Numbered from the stretch's first letter, positions 1 through 8,226 are shown. The stretch is 64,000 bases of DNA from an uncultured Erysipelotrichaceae bacterium (GCA_944326795.1 CALVFJ010000007.1:1-64000); one strand, 5' to 3'. The notes: a model not told the origin generated them from the sequence alone. Made by a program: numbers and translations.

Positions 1-6
1 ATTCAT
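1..6 (-). CDS. Start codon of a gene running out of the window to the left
   Basis: Only two codons (Met-Asn) are inside the window. The ATG at 6-4 is preceded by a strong GGGAGG ribosome binding site (complement of 16-21) and a good promoter, so a real gene very probably starts here. Nothing can be said about its product. Confidence 0.45.
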
Positions 7-15
7 ATTGAACTA

Positions 16-36
16 CCTCCCTTTGCTTACATTATA
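16..36 (-). promoter_or_regulatory. Promoter and RBS for the gene leaving the left edge
   Basis: On the minus strand there is an extended -10 element, TG-G-TATAAT (TATAAT is the complement of 31-36), followed by GGGAGG 9 bases before an ATG. No good -35 hexamer is seen, which is acceptable for an extended -10 promoter. Confidence 0.6.
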
Positions 37-57
37 CCACTAATTGGCTCATTCAGT

Positions 58-99
58 TTAGTGGTGTGGCATAGCCGTCTTCTTTAAGAAATATGCCAT
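58..99 (-). pseudogene. 5' fragment of a transposase-like gene
   Basis: A 13-codon reading frame starts at 99 with a strong GGAGGA ribosome binding site and encodes MAYFLKKTAMPHH, then stops. From memory, MAYFLKK is the usual N-terminus of IS1634/IS4-type transposases of Firmicutes; sequence after KKT does not continue that family. I read this as the start of a deleted transposase whose expression signals survive. A genuine 13-residue leader peptide is the alternative. The short direct repeat ACTAACACC occurs twice just upstream (115-132). Confidence 0.45.
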
Positions 100-140
100 G
101 ATGATCCTCCTAAACTAACACCACTAACACCATATAAATT

Positions 141-176
141 ATATCATAAAATTAATTTGTCAAGTAACCATAAAAT
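141..176 (-). promoter_or_regulatory. Possible promoter of the transposase-like remnant
   Basis: The minus strand carries TTGACA followed by ATGATATAATT. The spacing to the best TATAAT is only about 14 bases, shorter than ideal, so the exact -10 is uncertain. Confidence 0.35.
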
Positions 177-183
177 TAAAAAA

Positions 184-200
184 TCCCTTTATTTAAAGGG
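184..200 (-). terminator. Hairpin with U-tract on the minus strand
   Basis: CCCTTT-atttaa-AGGG forms a short stem, and on the minus strand it is followed by ATTTTTT. It would stop transcription entering the remnant element from the right, as terminators near insertion-sequence ends often do. It could also be a fortuitous palindrome in AT-rich DNA. Confidence 0.4.
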
Positions 201-240
201 AAAGTCTCAAAGGTGACAGCTATGGAAGTTCTAAAGATTA

Positions 241-426
241 ATGGTGTTATGTTCTAAAAACGGGAACGTTGCCAAAAGCATAGAAGAAGCTAGAGAAAAA
301 GGTGAATTTTTGTCAAAGCAGGATCTAGCTCAAAGAACACAGCTTAGTGCTACTTTAATTAGAAAGCTCGAGTTGCTTGGCTGTCTGGAAGGAATGCAAG
401 AAGAGAATCAAATGTCGTTATTTTAG
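241..426 (+). pseudogene. polC: 3' remnant of DNA polymerase III PolC
   Basis: The last ~55 codons match the C-terminus of Gram-positive replicative polymerase PolC: NVAKSI, AREKGEFLSKQDL, a GCLEG turn and the family-typical ending NQMSLF. The similarity starts near 262-268. Upstream the frame hits a stop (232-234) and the sequence belongs to the element-like region. Intact PolC is about 1,400 residues, so more than 95% is missing. The fragment sits exactly where polC belongs, directly before rimP. Because PolC is essential, an intact copy must lie elsewhere unless this junction is an assembly error. The small frame is probably not translated into anything useful. Confidence 0.8.
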
Positions 427-427
427 C

Positions 428-457
428 TTGCATTTTATTATCATTATAAGCTATAAT
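428..457 (+). promoter_or_regulatory. Promoter of the rimP-nusA-infB operon
   Basis: TTGCAT (428-433), an 18-base spacer and TATAAT (452-457) make a good sigma-A promoter. It begins two bases after the polC stop codon, so the operon can be expressed without its usual upstream gene. Confidence 0.75.
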
Positions 458-472
458 ATATGCGTAAAGACA

Positions 473-494
473 AGGGAGTGCGAAAGCACTCCTT
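473..494 (+). ncRNA. rimP leader hairpin
   Basis: GGAGTGC-GAAA-GCACTCC forms a perfect 7-bp stem closed by a GNRA tetraloop between promoter and rimP. A compact stem-loop at this position is a recurrent feature of rimP-nusA operons (rimP leader class). It lacks a U-tract, so it is not a simple terminator; a regulatory or RNA-stabilising role is inferred. Confidence 0.55.
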
Positions 495-516
495 AAATAT
501 TGTTATGAGGAGGGTT

Positions 517-984
517 ATGGAACAATTAGCTTTACTTAAAGAATTATTTGAACCAATCTTAGAGGCAAATAAGGTTAACTTGTATGACCTGAAATTTGTT
601 CAGGAAGGGAAGATGAAGATCTTAAGAGTATCTATCATGAAAGATGATCTAACGATGGATATCGATACTTGTGCTTTGGTAAGTGAACAGCTTTCATCCG
701 TATTGGATAAAAATGATCTTATTAATTTTGAGTATTATCTTGAAGTGTGTAGCCCAGGTGCAGAAAGAGAAATCAAAGATCTTGATGAATTACCTAAGCT
801 AATTGGTCATCATGTTTTTGTGCGTTTGAAGCATCCTGTAAAAAAGATGCTGGAAATAACTGGAGATTTGCTAGAAGTTAAAGATGGGATGATTACTTTG
901 AGCTATCGTGATAAAGCTTTAACAAAAGAAGCTTGCTTTGAGCAAAGCGAAATTGAATTTGCCCGCTTGGCAGTAAGGATTTAG
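517..984 (+). CDS. rimP: Ribosome maturation factor RimP
   Basis: RimP helps assemble the 30S ribosomal subunit. The 155-residue product has the family layout: an N-terminal alpha/beta domain, a CSPGAERE motif near residues 77-84 (family SPGxxRPL-type) and a C-terminal Sm-like barrel. I place the start at 517 rather than 460: the upstream ATG overlaps the -10 box and leader hairpin, and AGGAGGG lies just before 517, though only two bases away. An ATG at 505 is a third option. It is the first gene of an operon with nusA (11-base gap). Confidence 0.9.
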   Translation: MEQLALLKELFEPILEANKVNLYDLKFVQEGKMKILRVSIMKDDLTMDIDTCALVSEQLSSVLDKNDLINFEYYLEVCSPGAEREIKDLDELPKLIGHHVFVRLKHPVKKMLEITGDLLEVKDGMITLSYRDKALTKEACFEQSEIEFARLAVRI

Positions 985-995
985 GAGAAAAGAAG

Positions 996-2630
996 ATGGA
1001 TAAATTAAATGAATTATTAAAGGCAATGTCTTTAATAGAAGATGATCGTAAGATACCAAAAGAAGTTGTAGTTGATGCTTTGAAAGAAGCTATGGCAAAA
1101 GCTTATAAAAAACATGTAGAGATTCCTGATATTAATGTGCGAGTTGATATCACCCCAAAAGGCAAGATTGAAATTTATCAACAATATCAAGTAGTTGAAG
1201 AAGTAGAAGATGATGAGTTGGAAATCTCTTTAGAAGATGCCAAAGAAACAAATACTGATGCTAAGATCGGTGATATTGTTGAGCATAAAGTTGAGATCAA
1301 TAATTTTAGCAGAGCAGCTGCTACTTTAGCTAAAAGCGTAGTAAAACAGAAAATACGTGAAGCTGAAAAACAAGCAATTTACGATGAATACATCGATAAG
1401 CTTGATGAAATGGTATTAGGAATCGTAGAAACTGTTGAAGAAAAATTTGCGTTGATCAATTTAGGAAAAACTTTAGCGATCTTACCAAAAAGCCAACAAG
1501 TACCTAATGAAAAATTAACGGAAGGCGAAAAGATCAGAGTAGTAATAACTGAGGTAAATCGCGAAACAAAGAAATCACAAGTAACGGTATCACGTAGTGA
1601 TGCCTTGTTAGTCAAACGTTTATTTGAAAAAGAAGTTCCAGAAATTTATAACGGCATCGTTGAAATAAAAGCTATTGCTCGTGAAGCAGGTGAAAGATGT
1701 AAGATAGCGGTAGTTTCACATAATCCAGAAGTAGATCCTATTGGTGCATGTATAGGTCCACGCGGATCAAGGGTTCAAGAAATAATCAATGAGATCCATG
1801 GCGAAAAAATTGATATCTTTGAATGGAATGATGATATAGCTAATCTGGTACAAAATGCATTGGCTCCTGCCACGGTTAAAGCTGTTATTCCTTCCGAAGA
1901 TAATAAATGCGTATTGGTCGTAGTTGACGACACGCAATTATCTTTGGCTATCGGAAGAAAAGGCAAGAATGCTCGCCTGGCAGTTAAATTGATCAATAAG
2001 AAGATCGATATCAAAACGCAGGAAGAGTTAGAAGAAAATGGCATTGACTATCAAACATTGTTGCTAAATTATCAAGCTGAACAAGAAAAGATCCGTCGTC
2101 AAAAAGCTATGGAAGCAGCTAAAGAAGAAATGCTGGAAGAATTAGAAGATCAACATGTGGAAACAGAAGAACCATTAGTTGAAGAAATCGTTGAAGAACA
2201 TGAAGAAACGATAGAAAGCAATGAAGAACCTAGCATTAACGAAAGCATTGAAAACCCAGTTATCAGCGATATCAATGTTAATGAGGATACAAGCAAGGCT
2301 GCAGAAGAAATCGAGCAAGAAGTAAAAGTTGAAAAGCGTCGTAAGGTTAAGTTAGAGAAGAAAGCTGATGAATATGTCAGCAAGTTTGAAAAATTAGTTG
2401 ATAATACCAAGAAGCAAGAGCAAACAGCACCTAAACGTAAAAAGAAAAAAGATGATGAAGATCGTAAATTACGAGCTAAAGATATCTTAAGTCACTTAGA
2501 TATAGATTATGATAATCGTCCAGTGTATTCGGAAGAAGAACTAGAAGAAATTCGTTTGCGAGAAGAAGCAGAAATGGATCAATATGATGTTGACTATGAT
2601 GCTTATGAAGAATACTATGATGAGGACTAA
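996..2630 (+). CDS. nusA: Transcription termination/antitermination factor NusA with long charged tail
   Basis: NusA binds RNA polymerase and nascent RNA and modulates pausing, termination and antitermination. Domains in order: N-terminal polymerase-binding domain (~1-130), S1 domain (~135-205), KH1 with IGPRGSRV (~245-285) and KH2 with AIGRKGKNARLA (~310-345). The protein is 544 residues, against about 370 in Bacillus; the extra ~190 are low-complexity. That tail has a glutamate-rich stretch, a lysine/arginine-rich segment (KRKKKKDDEDRKLR) and an acidic, tyrosine-rich end. It has no counterpart in typical NusA and is probably disordered. The gene lies between rimP and ylxR as in other Firmicutes. 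Confidence 0.96.
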   Translation: MDKLNELLKAMSLIEDDRKIPKEVVVDALKEAMAKAYKKHVEIPDINVRVDITPKGKIEIYQQYQVVEEVEDDELEISLEDAKETNTDAKIGDIVEHKVEINNFSRAAATLAKSVVKQKIREAEKQAIYDEYIDKLDEMVLGIVETVEEKFALINLGKTLAILPKSQQVPNEKLTEGEKIRVVITEVNRETKKSQVTVSRSDALLVKRLFEKEVPEIYNGIVEIKAIAREAGERCKIAVVSHNPEVDPIGACIGPRGSRVQEIINEIHGEKIDIFEWNDDIANLVQNALAPATVKAVIPSEDNKCVLVVVDDTQLSLAIGRKGKNARLAVKLINKKIDIKTQEELEENGIDYQTLLLNYQAEQEKIRRQKAMEAAKEEMLEELEDQHVETEEPLVEEIVEEHEETIESNEEPSINESIENPVISDINVNEDTSKAAEEIEQEVKVEKRRKVKLEKKADEYVSKFEKLVDNTKKQEQTAPKRKKKKDDEDRKLRAKDILSHLDIDYDNRPVYSEEELEEIRLREEAEMDQYDVDYDAYEEYYDED

Positions 2631-2631
2631 G

Positions 2632-2892
2632 ATGAAAAAAGTACCTTTAAGAAAATGTGTAGCTACAAATGAGGTCTTGCCTAAGAAGGAACTATTGAGG
2701 ATCGTAAGAACTCCTGAACAGGAATTAAAGATCGATTTACAAGGAAAAATGAATGGCCGAGGTTGTTACATAAAAAAAGATGCAGAAGCAGTAGCAATCA
2801 TCAAAAAACGTAAGATCATCGAGAAGAATCTTGATGTGAAAGTTGAAGATAGCTTTTATGAAGAATTATTGAGGGTAATTAATGGCAAGTAA
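2632..2892 (+). CDS. ylxR: YlxR family RNA-binding protein
   Basis: This small basic protein (86 residues) of the DUF448/YlxR family carries the hallmarks RKCVATNE near the N-terminus and GRGCYI in the middle. YlxR proteins are encoded between nusA and infB; roles in RNA binding and RNase P modulation have been reported for relatives. The start at 2632 is preceded by GAGGA and follows the nusA stop directly. An earlier in-frame ATG inside nusA gives a methionine-rich extension unlike the family. It overlaps ylxQ by 11 bases. Confidence 0.92.
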   Translation: MKKVPLRKCVATNEVLPKKELLRIVRTPEQELKIDLQGKMNGRGCYIKKDAEAVAIIKKRKIIEKNLDVKVEDSFYEELLRVINGK

Positions 2893-3175
2893 GGCATTTT
2901 ATCAATTGTTGGGATTAGCATTTCGGGCATCAAAACTAAGCTTTGGAGAAAATGCCATTGAAAGTATCCGAGCTAATCAAAGTCACCTTGTTTTGATAAC
3001 CAATGATATAAGCGCACGTTCACAAAAAAAAGTTGAAGATAAATGTAGCTTTTACCATGTTGAAATGCTCAAGATAGATGACAGTCAAACACTTGCTTGT
3101 TATCTAGGGAAAAATAATATAAAAGTTATTTCAATAAACGATATCGGCTTTGCTAAAAGTTTAAAAATGAAATAA
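2882..3175 (+). CDS. ylxQ: YlxQ, ribosomal protein L7Ae family
   Basis: This 97-residue L7Ae/L30e-type protein is expected to bind kink-turn RNA. The L7Ae-like pattern is visible: LLGLAFRASKLSFGENA at the N-terminus, LVLITNDIS in the middle, and a degenerate C-terminal helix. The start overlaps the ylxR end, suggesting translational coupling. Its position between ylxR and infB is the conserved Firmicute arrangement. Confidence 0.9.
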   Translation: MASKAFYQLLGLAFRASKLSFGENAIESIRANQSHLVLITNDISARSQKKVEDKCSFYHVEMLKIDDSQTLACYLGKNNIKVISINDIGFAKSLKMK

Positions 3176-3191
3176 AGAAGGAGGTTCATAG

Positions 3192-5018
3192 ATGGCAAAA
3201 ACAAGAAAACCAGTATCAAAGAAAAACAATCGTAAACCAAGGGAGTATACGACCAGAAATGATGTTGTCGTAAAGGAAATTACTTATACTAGCGGAATTA
3301 CGGTTGCAGCACTTGCACAGTTATGTAATAAAAATGCAAGTGATATCATCAAAATTTTGTTTATGCTTGGTAAGATGGTAACGATCAACAGCGTTTTGGA
3401 TGATGAAACCGTCGAACTTATCTGCTTAGAATTTGGAATTGAACCAACCAAAGAAGAAGTAAAAGATGAAAATAGTCTTGAGGACGATATACAAGATGAT
3501 CCTGCAAGCTTAGAAGAAAGACCGCCAATCGTTACGATCATGGGTCACGTTGATCATGGTAAAACTACTTTATTGGATACGATCAGAAAAACTAAGGTCG
3601 TTGAAGGCGAGTTTGGAGGAATAACCCAACACATTGGTGCATATCAGGTAAAAGTAAATGGCAAAGCTGTCACATTCTTGGATACACCAGGACATGAGGC
3701 TTTTACAGCTATGCGTGCACGTGGAGCTAGCGTTACAGATGTATGTATCATCGTAGTTGCTGCTGATGATGGCGTAATGCCTCAGACCAAAGAAGCTGTT
3801 GACCATGCGAAAGCAGCAAATGTACCTATTATTGTTGCAGTTAATAAAATGGATAAGCCTGAAGCTAATCCTGACCGTGTAATGTCGGAAATGGCAGATT
3901 TAGGATTGATGCCAGAAGAATGGGGCGGAGATACGATATTTGTTCGCTGTAGTGCCAAAAAAGGCGATGGAATAAAAGATATTCTAGAAACGATCCTTGT
4001 AGTTAGCGAAGTATTGGAATTAAAGGCAAATCCAAATCGTAATGCAAGTGGTACGGTTATTGAGGCTAAACTAGATAAAGGAAGAGGTCCGGTATGTACG
4101 TTATTGGTGCAAAAAGGAACCTTGAAACAAGGTCAGCCAATTGTAGTTGGTTCTTGTTTCGGACGTGTTAGAAGAATGACCAATGATATGGGAAGTGAAA
4201 TAAAGCAAGCAAAGCCAAGTACTCCAGTTGAAGTCATCGGTCTAAATGAAGTTCCACAAGCCGGTGATATGTTTAAAGTATTTGATTCTGAAAAAGAAGC
4301 AAGAGCAGTTGCCGAAAGACGTAAACAAATAAAAATCGATCAAGAAAGAAATCAATCTAGTGCTATGAGCTTAGATGATCTAGCAAATCAAATCGAGATT
4401 GGAGAAATCAAAGAAATTCCAGTTATTGTTAAAGCTGATGTACAAGGAAGTGCCGAGGCCGTTAAATCAAGTTTAGAAAAAATTGAAGTTGGAAATGTAA
4501 AGATCAATGTCATTCGTAGCGTTGCCGGTGCTATTAGTGAATCTGATGTCATGCTGGCTAGTGCTTCAAAAGCTTTGATCATAGGATTCAATGTACGTCC
4601 GGATGCGAACGTTAGAAAAAAAGCCGAAGAAGAGGGCGTTTCTATCCGTTTGCATAATATCATCTATAAAGCAGTTGAAGAAATGGAACTAGCAATGAAA
4701 GGTATGTTAGCGCCTGTATATGAAGAAGTAATCATTGGTCAGCTAGAAGTACGTCAAACATTTAAAGTTAGCAAAGTTGGAACGATTGCCGGATGTATGG
4801 TTACGGATGGTAAGATCGTACGCGATGCTAAGGTTCGCTTGATTCGTGATGGAATCGTAGTATATGATGGAAAGATCGGTTCATTAAAGAGATTCCAAAA
4901 TGATGCAAAAGAGGTAACAAGCGGTTTTGAATGTGGTGTTACCATCGAAAATTATAATGATATCAAGGAAGGCGACATTCTGGAAGCATATCAAGATCAG
5001 ATTGTCGAAGCTGAATAA
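3192..5018 (+). CDS. infB: Translation initiation factor IF-2
   Basis: IF-2 is the GTPase that brings initiator tRNA to the 30S subunit and promotes subunit joining. The 608-residue protein has a short basic N-terminus, an IF2_N module (~30-85), then the G domain: GHVDHGKT (118-125), DTPGH (164-168) and NKMD (218-221). The beta-barrel and C-terminal fMet-tRNA binding domains follow. It is about 100 residues shorter than the Bacillus protein because the variable N-terminal region is reduced. AAGGAGG precedes the start. Confidence 0.97.
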   Translation: MAKTRKPVSKKNNRKPREYTTRNDVVVKEITYTSGITVAALAQLCNKNASDIIKILFMLGKMVTINSVLDDETVELICLEFGIEPTKEEVKDENSLEDDIQDDPASLEERPPIVTIMGHVDHGKTTLLDTIRKTKVVEGEFGGITQHIGAYQVKVNGKAVTFLDTPGHEAFTAMRARGASVTDVCIIVVAADDGVMPQTKEAVDHAKAANVPIIVAVNKMDKPEANPDRVMSEMADLGLMPEEWGGDTIFVRCSAKKGDGIKDILETILVVSEVLELKANPNRNASGTVIEAKLDKGRGPVCTLLVQKGTLKQGQPIVVGSCFGRVRRMTNDMGSEIKQAKPSTPVEVIGLNEVPQAGDMFKVFDSEKEARAVAERRKQIKIDQERNQSSAMSLDDLANQIEIGEIKEIPVIVKADVQGSAEAVKSSLEKIEVGNVKINVIRSVAGAISESDVMLASASKALIIGFNVRPDANVRKKAEEEGVSIRLHNIIYKAVEEMELAMKGMLAPVYEEVIIGQLEVRQTFKVSKVGTIAGCMVTDGKIVRDAKVRLIRDGIVVYDGKIGSLKRFQNDAKEVTSGFECGVTIENYNDIKEGDILEAYQDQIVEAE

Positions 5019-5020
5019 TC

Positions 5021-5374
5021 ATGGCAACGATCAAACAAGAACGTCTAAATCAAATTATCTTGAAAGAGATAAGCGATATTATTCAGTTTTCTTTAAAAGA
5101 TCCTTCAGTTGGCTTTGTGACCATAACAGATGTTGATGTAAGCAATGATCATAGTTATGCAACAGTATATGTTACTTTTTTAGGTAAGAAAGAAAGAAAT
5201 GACAAAGGCTTAAAAACATTAAATAAAGCTAAGGGATATATCAGAAGTGAACTAAGCAAAAGATTAAAAATTAGAAGAGTACCTGAAATTACCTTTAAGT
5301 TAGATGAATCGTTTGAGAAAGCGCGTAAGCTTGATGCTATTTTAAATGATATCCATAAACAAGAAAATAAATAA
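5021..5374 (+). CDS. rbfA: Ribosome-binding factor A
   Basis: RbfA is a KH-fold 30S maturation factor. The 117-residue product shows the family features: an N-terminal helix with ILKEIS, DPSVGFVTITDVDVS, then KGYIRSEL and RRVPEITFKLD. It starts two bases after the infB stop and is the last gene of the operon, ahead of a terminator. truB and ribF, often next, are about 13 kb away here. Confidence 0.95.
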   Translation: MATIKQERLNQIILKEISDIIQFSLKDPSVGFVTITDVDVSNDHSYATVYVTFLGKKERNDKGLKTLNKAKGYIRSELSKRLKIRRVPEITFKLDESFEKARKLDAILNDIHKQENK

Positions 5375-5390
5375 ACTATATAAGGTCGTA

Positions 5391-5422
5391 AAAGTGTCTA
5401 TTAGATGATAGACGCTTTTTTT
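5391..5422 (+). terminator. Terminator of the rimP-rbfA operon
   Basis: GTCTAT-TAGATG-ATAGAC forms the core stem, extended by a G-U and A-U pairs, followed by eight T residues (5416-5423). Confidence 0.85.
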
Positions 5423-5528
5423 TATCAAATGACGTATCAGCTTATGATTATATAAGAAAGCTGTTAAATACATATGCTAAGAATAAAAGAACAAAATGAT
5501 GCTCATCTTAATTACCATGATATATGCT

Positions 5529-5537
5529 TGATATAAT
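5529..5537 (+). promoter_or_regulatory. Promoter of the T7SS-like locus
   Basis: An extended -10 element, TG-A-TATAAT (5529-5537), lies about 80 bases before the first WXG100 gene; no good -35 is seen. Shortly downstream, TTATAAA (5549-5555) and TTTATAA (5561-5567) form a small inverted repeat that could be an operator. The 5423-5528 stretch shows nothing else. Confidence 0.55.
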
Positions 5538-5616
5538 GTTAAATCTTTTTATAAAGTCATTTTATAAGGAGCTAATAAATTTTTTGCATATATATAAGCA
5601 CTAGGAGGTATTAGAT

Positions 5617-5916
5617 ATGAGACAAATAATGATAGAAGTTGCACAAGTTGAAAATTGTGCTAATAAGATCGAAGAAATGGCTTCGTCTTATAAACAAGCC
5701 TATAATCAACTATTTGATGAAGTTGATTTGATGAAAAATAGTTGGAGCGGTAAGGATAATCTGGCTTTTAGCACCCAAATAGCCGGATATGAGGACGATT
5801 TTAATCAATTGTATGTTTTGATATGGCAATACATAGAATTCTTATGTGCAAGCGCAAAAGCTTATAAACAATTACAGGATGAATTGGCAGCTCAAGCGCA
5901 AGCATTAGCTAATTAA
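5617..5916 (+). CDS. WXG100 family (ESAT-6-like) protein
   Basis: WXG100 proteins are ~100-residue helical hairpins exported by type VII secretion, often required for machine function. This 99-residue protein has the diagnostic turn W43-S-G45 between two predicted amphipathic helices. It has no signal peptide and ends in an alanine/glutamine-rich helix. AGGAGG precedes the ATG well. It is the first gene of the locus, with another Esx-like gene 11 bases downstream and an EssC-type ATPase two genes further on. It is the best EsxA candidate; whether it is substrate or structural partner cannot be told. Confidence 0.88.
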   Translation: MRQIMIEVAQVENCANKIEEMASSYKQAYNQLFDEVDLMKNSWSGKDNLAFSTQIAGYEDDFNQLYVLIWQYIEFLCASAKAYKQLQDELAAQAQALAN

Positions 5917-5927
5917 GGAGGTTAAAT

Positions 5928-6227
5928 ATGAATAATATCAAGATATCATTACAAGAAGTGCAAAATTGTCAAAAACAAATTGAAAACTTAAACGAACGTA
6001 TATATGGATTGTTAATTGATATGAAAAATCAAATGAATAGTTTGAATGCTTCTTGGATCTCAGATTCTGCCAATACTATTAAAACTCGATTTAATCAATT
6101 TTCAGCTCGTTTTGATACGCAAAGGGAAACTATTGATGCTTATGCTAAATTTTTGGCATTAACAATATCAAGCTATGATAATTTGGAAACGACAATCAAT
6201 ACTAATGCATCTAATACGCATATCTAA
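5928..6227 (+). CDS. WXG100-like protein with a WIS turn
   Basis: This protein has the same length (99 residues) and two-helix layout as its neighbour, but the turn reads W43-I-S45, so the glycine of WXG is replaced by serine. The conserved tryptophan sits at the same residue number. It probably pairs with the upstream protein as a heterodimer or is a second substrate; this is inference. GGAGG precedes the start. The end overlaps the following lipoprotein gene by 23 bases in another frame. Confidence 0.75.
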   Translation: MNNIKISLQEVQNCQKQIENLNERIYGLLIDMKNQMNSLNASWISDSANTIKTRFNQFSARFDTQRETIDAYAKFLALTISSYDNLETTINTNASNTHI

Positions 6228-8226
6228 ATTTTTTCTAGCAATAATATTGCTTCTTAACATGACATCATGCAAGGCAAATAAAGAAGACTTATATTTAACT
6301 ATAGATGAATGGTTTAGCTGCATCATAGAAAAGATGAATCTAGATTTAGTAAGCGATGAATTACTAGAATACTCAACTAAAAGTACTGATGCGAATCAAC
6401 AAATAAGAACTTTAAAAGTTTGGAACATATTAAATGAAGAAGATGAATATATATTAACAGATAAACTAAATAATGATGTGTTTGCTAAGACCATCTTGCA
6501 AATACGTCAAGAAGAATATGTTGATCATTTAAAAACAGCATATGAAAAAGGTCTTATAGCTTCCATGAAACCTGAGGCGTTAGTTTTAAAAGAGGATGCG
6601 CTAAATCATTTAGCAGAAGCAGTCAATAAGCGTAATGATCAAATATTTCCAACAAATTATGAGTTTATTGAGAATCCCAATATCAAAAATATTATTAGTG
6701 GAGAATTAAAAGAAGATGAAATAATTGTTTTTGATGAAATACAGTTATATGAAGATGATATTATTAAATTTAATAATTTATATTATCAATTAAGTAACCT
6801 AAAATATGAAGATGAGGGCATAATCGCAAATATTGTTAGTTGTGATCCTATCCAAATTTATGAAGCTATAGATCTTAGCGGTACTTTTGATTTAGATTTA
6901 TCGCATGCTGAAATCATTGACGATGAAGAAGATGGCTTTATCATCGAACAATTTAGCGCAGCTTATGATACTTATAATACGTTAAAACCTATAAGTATGC
7001 CTTTTTATAAAAGCAAGACTTTAAATATTCAAGGTTATAAGATTAATATTGATATAAGCAATTCGCAATTGGTCGTAAATGCTCAAAAAACCTTTGCTCA
7101 TGGAATGGATCAATATATCAAGCTGACGTTAAATAATATAAAACCTTCATTTAAATTTAAAATGAATGATCAAAAAATTAAAGAAGCATATTTCAAAATT
7201 GATTTTGATACCATTGCCAGTGTCGGTATCAAAAATGGCATTGCTAAAGATTTATATGCTGATTTTAAAAACATAGATAGCAGCAATTTTTTAAATGCTG
7301 CTACTTCATTGTTTAAAAAACAACAAGATGTCGTTGAAACATCTATACCTTTGTGCACAATTGCAATTCCAATTCCGCAGATGCCACTAGTTACATTGAT
7401 GGCAAAACTACAATTGAATATATATGCTAGTGGCAGAGCTGAATTAAGTTTAACAAACGATCATCAGATGGGAATGGAGATAATAGATGGCAATATCCGA
7501 TTGATAAATGATCATGATCATAAATGCGATTTTTTGATAAAAGCAACTATTAGCATCATGACAAGAATATTTTTTGGATTAAATGCTGCTAACATGACCT
7601 TGATGGATATATATGCAGAGCCTGGCATAAAAGGACTTATACAAAGTCAAGTTCATATCTTTGATTCTAATAATAATCAAACGCTTATTCAAAGCAAGCT
7701 GCCATTAGATTTTTTAGATGAGATAAGCAGCGAAAATGAAGATGTGTTGGTATGTGGGGATATAAAAGCTTATCTAGTTTTAAATGTAGGAATCAATTCT
7801 GCTAATTCGCTTTTAGGTAGATTGAATCTTAAGAAAAATATAAGCATTTTCAATGAAAGAAATGCTCCTTTGATCAATGATGGAAAGTATCATATTGAAA
7901 ATTGGCATTTTGTAGAAAAATGTACGCGAAATAGGAGCATTAAACCGCAACAAACCAATGAAATCATTGATACGACGCAAATAATTATTGAGGACTATTC
8001 ATTGATCGTTGCAAAAAATAAAACGATAAAAATTAATGTTACAGGATTACCTAGTGGTTATTCTTTAGATGATCTGCAATATCATGCTGATAAGCCTTGC
8101 GTAAGCGTTGACGCAAAAGGCATGGTAACAGGAATCGAAAGAGGAAGTTCGATAATAACCATTCAAACTAATGATAAAAAATACATAACAGAATGTCATG
8201 TGCTGGTAAAAGGAGAACAAATATAA
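6205..8226 (+). CDS. Large lipoprotein with C-terminal Ig-like (Big_2) domain in the T7SS-like locus
   Basis: The 673-residue product starts with a lipoprotein signal peptide (hydrophobic LAIILLLNMTS) and lipobox Cys22, so it should be anchored on the outer face of the membrane. I recognise no family for the ~550-residue middle, which looks beta-rich and globular with no further membrane segment. The last ~80 residues resemble a bacterial Ig-like group 2 domain (VSVDAKGMVTGIERGSS pattern). The start at 6205 is chosen because it gives a compact signal peptide; an in-frame ATG at 6175 adds ten residues. Neither has a good RBS, so coupling to the overlapping upstream gene is likely. The position between Esx proteins and EssC suggests a structural or surface role in this secretion system. 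Confidence 0.7.
   Translation: MHLIRISKFFLAIILLLNMTSCKANKEDLYLTIDEWFSCIIEKMNLDLVSDELLEYSTKSTDANQQIRTLKVWNILNEEDEYILTDKLNNDVFAKTILQIRQEEYVDHLKTAYEKGLIASMKPEALVLKEDALNHLAEAVNKRNDQIFPTNYEFIENPNIKNIISGELKEDEIIVFDEIQLYEDDIIKFNNLYYQLSNLKYEDEGIIANIVSCDPIQIYEAIDLSGTFDLDLSHAEIIDDEEDGFIIEQFSAAYDTYNTLKPISMPFYKSKTLNIQGYKINIDISNSQLVVNAQKTFAHGMDQYIKLTLNNIKPSFKFKMNDQKIKEAYFKIDFDTIASVGIKNGIAKDLYADFKNIDSSNFLNAATSLFKKQQDVVETSIPLCTIAIPIPQMPLVTLMAKLQLNIYASGRAELSLTNDHQMGMEIIDGNIRLINDHDHKCDFLIKATISIMTRIFFGLNAANMTLMDIYAEPGIKGLIQSQVHIFDSNNNQTLIQSKLPLDFLDEISSENEDVLVCGDIKAYLVLNVGINSANSLLGRLNLKKNISIFNERNAPLINDGKYHIENWHFVEKCTRNRSIKPQQTNEIIDTTQIIIEDYSLIVAKNKTIKINVTGLPSGYSLDDLQYHADKPCVSVDAKGMVTGIERGSSIITIQTNDKKYITECHVLVKGEQI

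Noticed and set aside
460..516. Upstream ATG (460) as the rimP start
   Set aside because: It overlaps the -10 box and leader hairpin and lacks an RBS; the added residues are unlike RimP.
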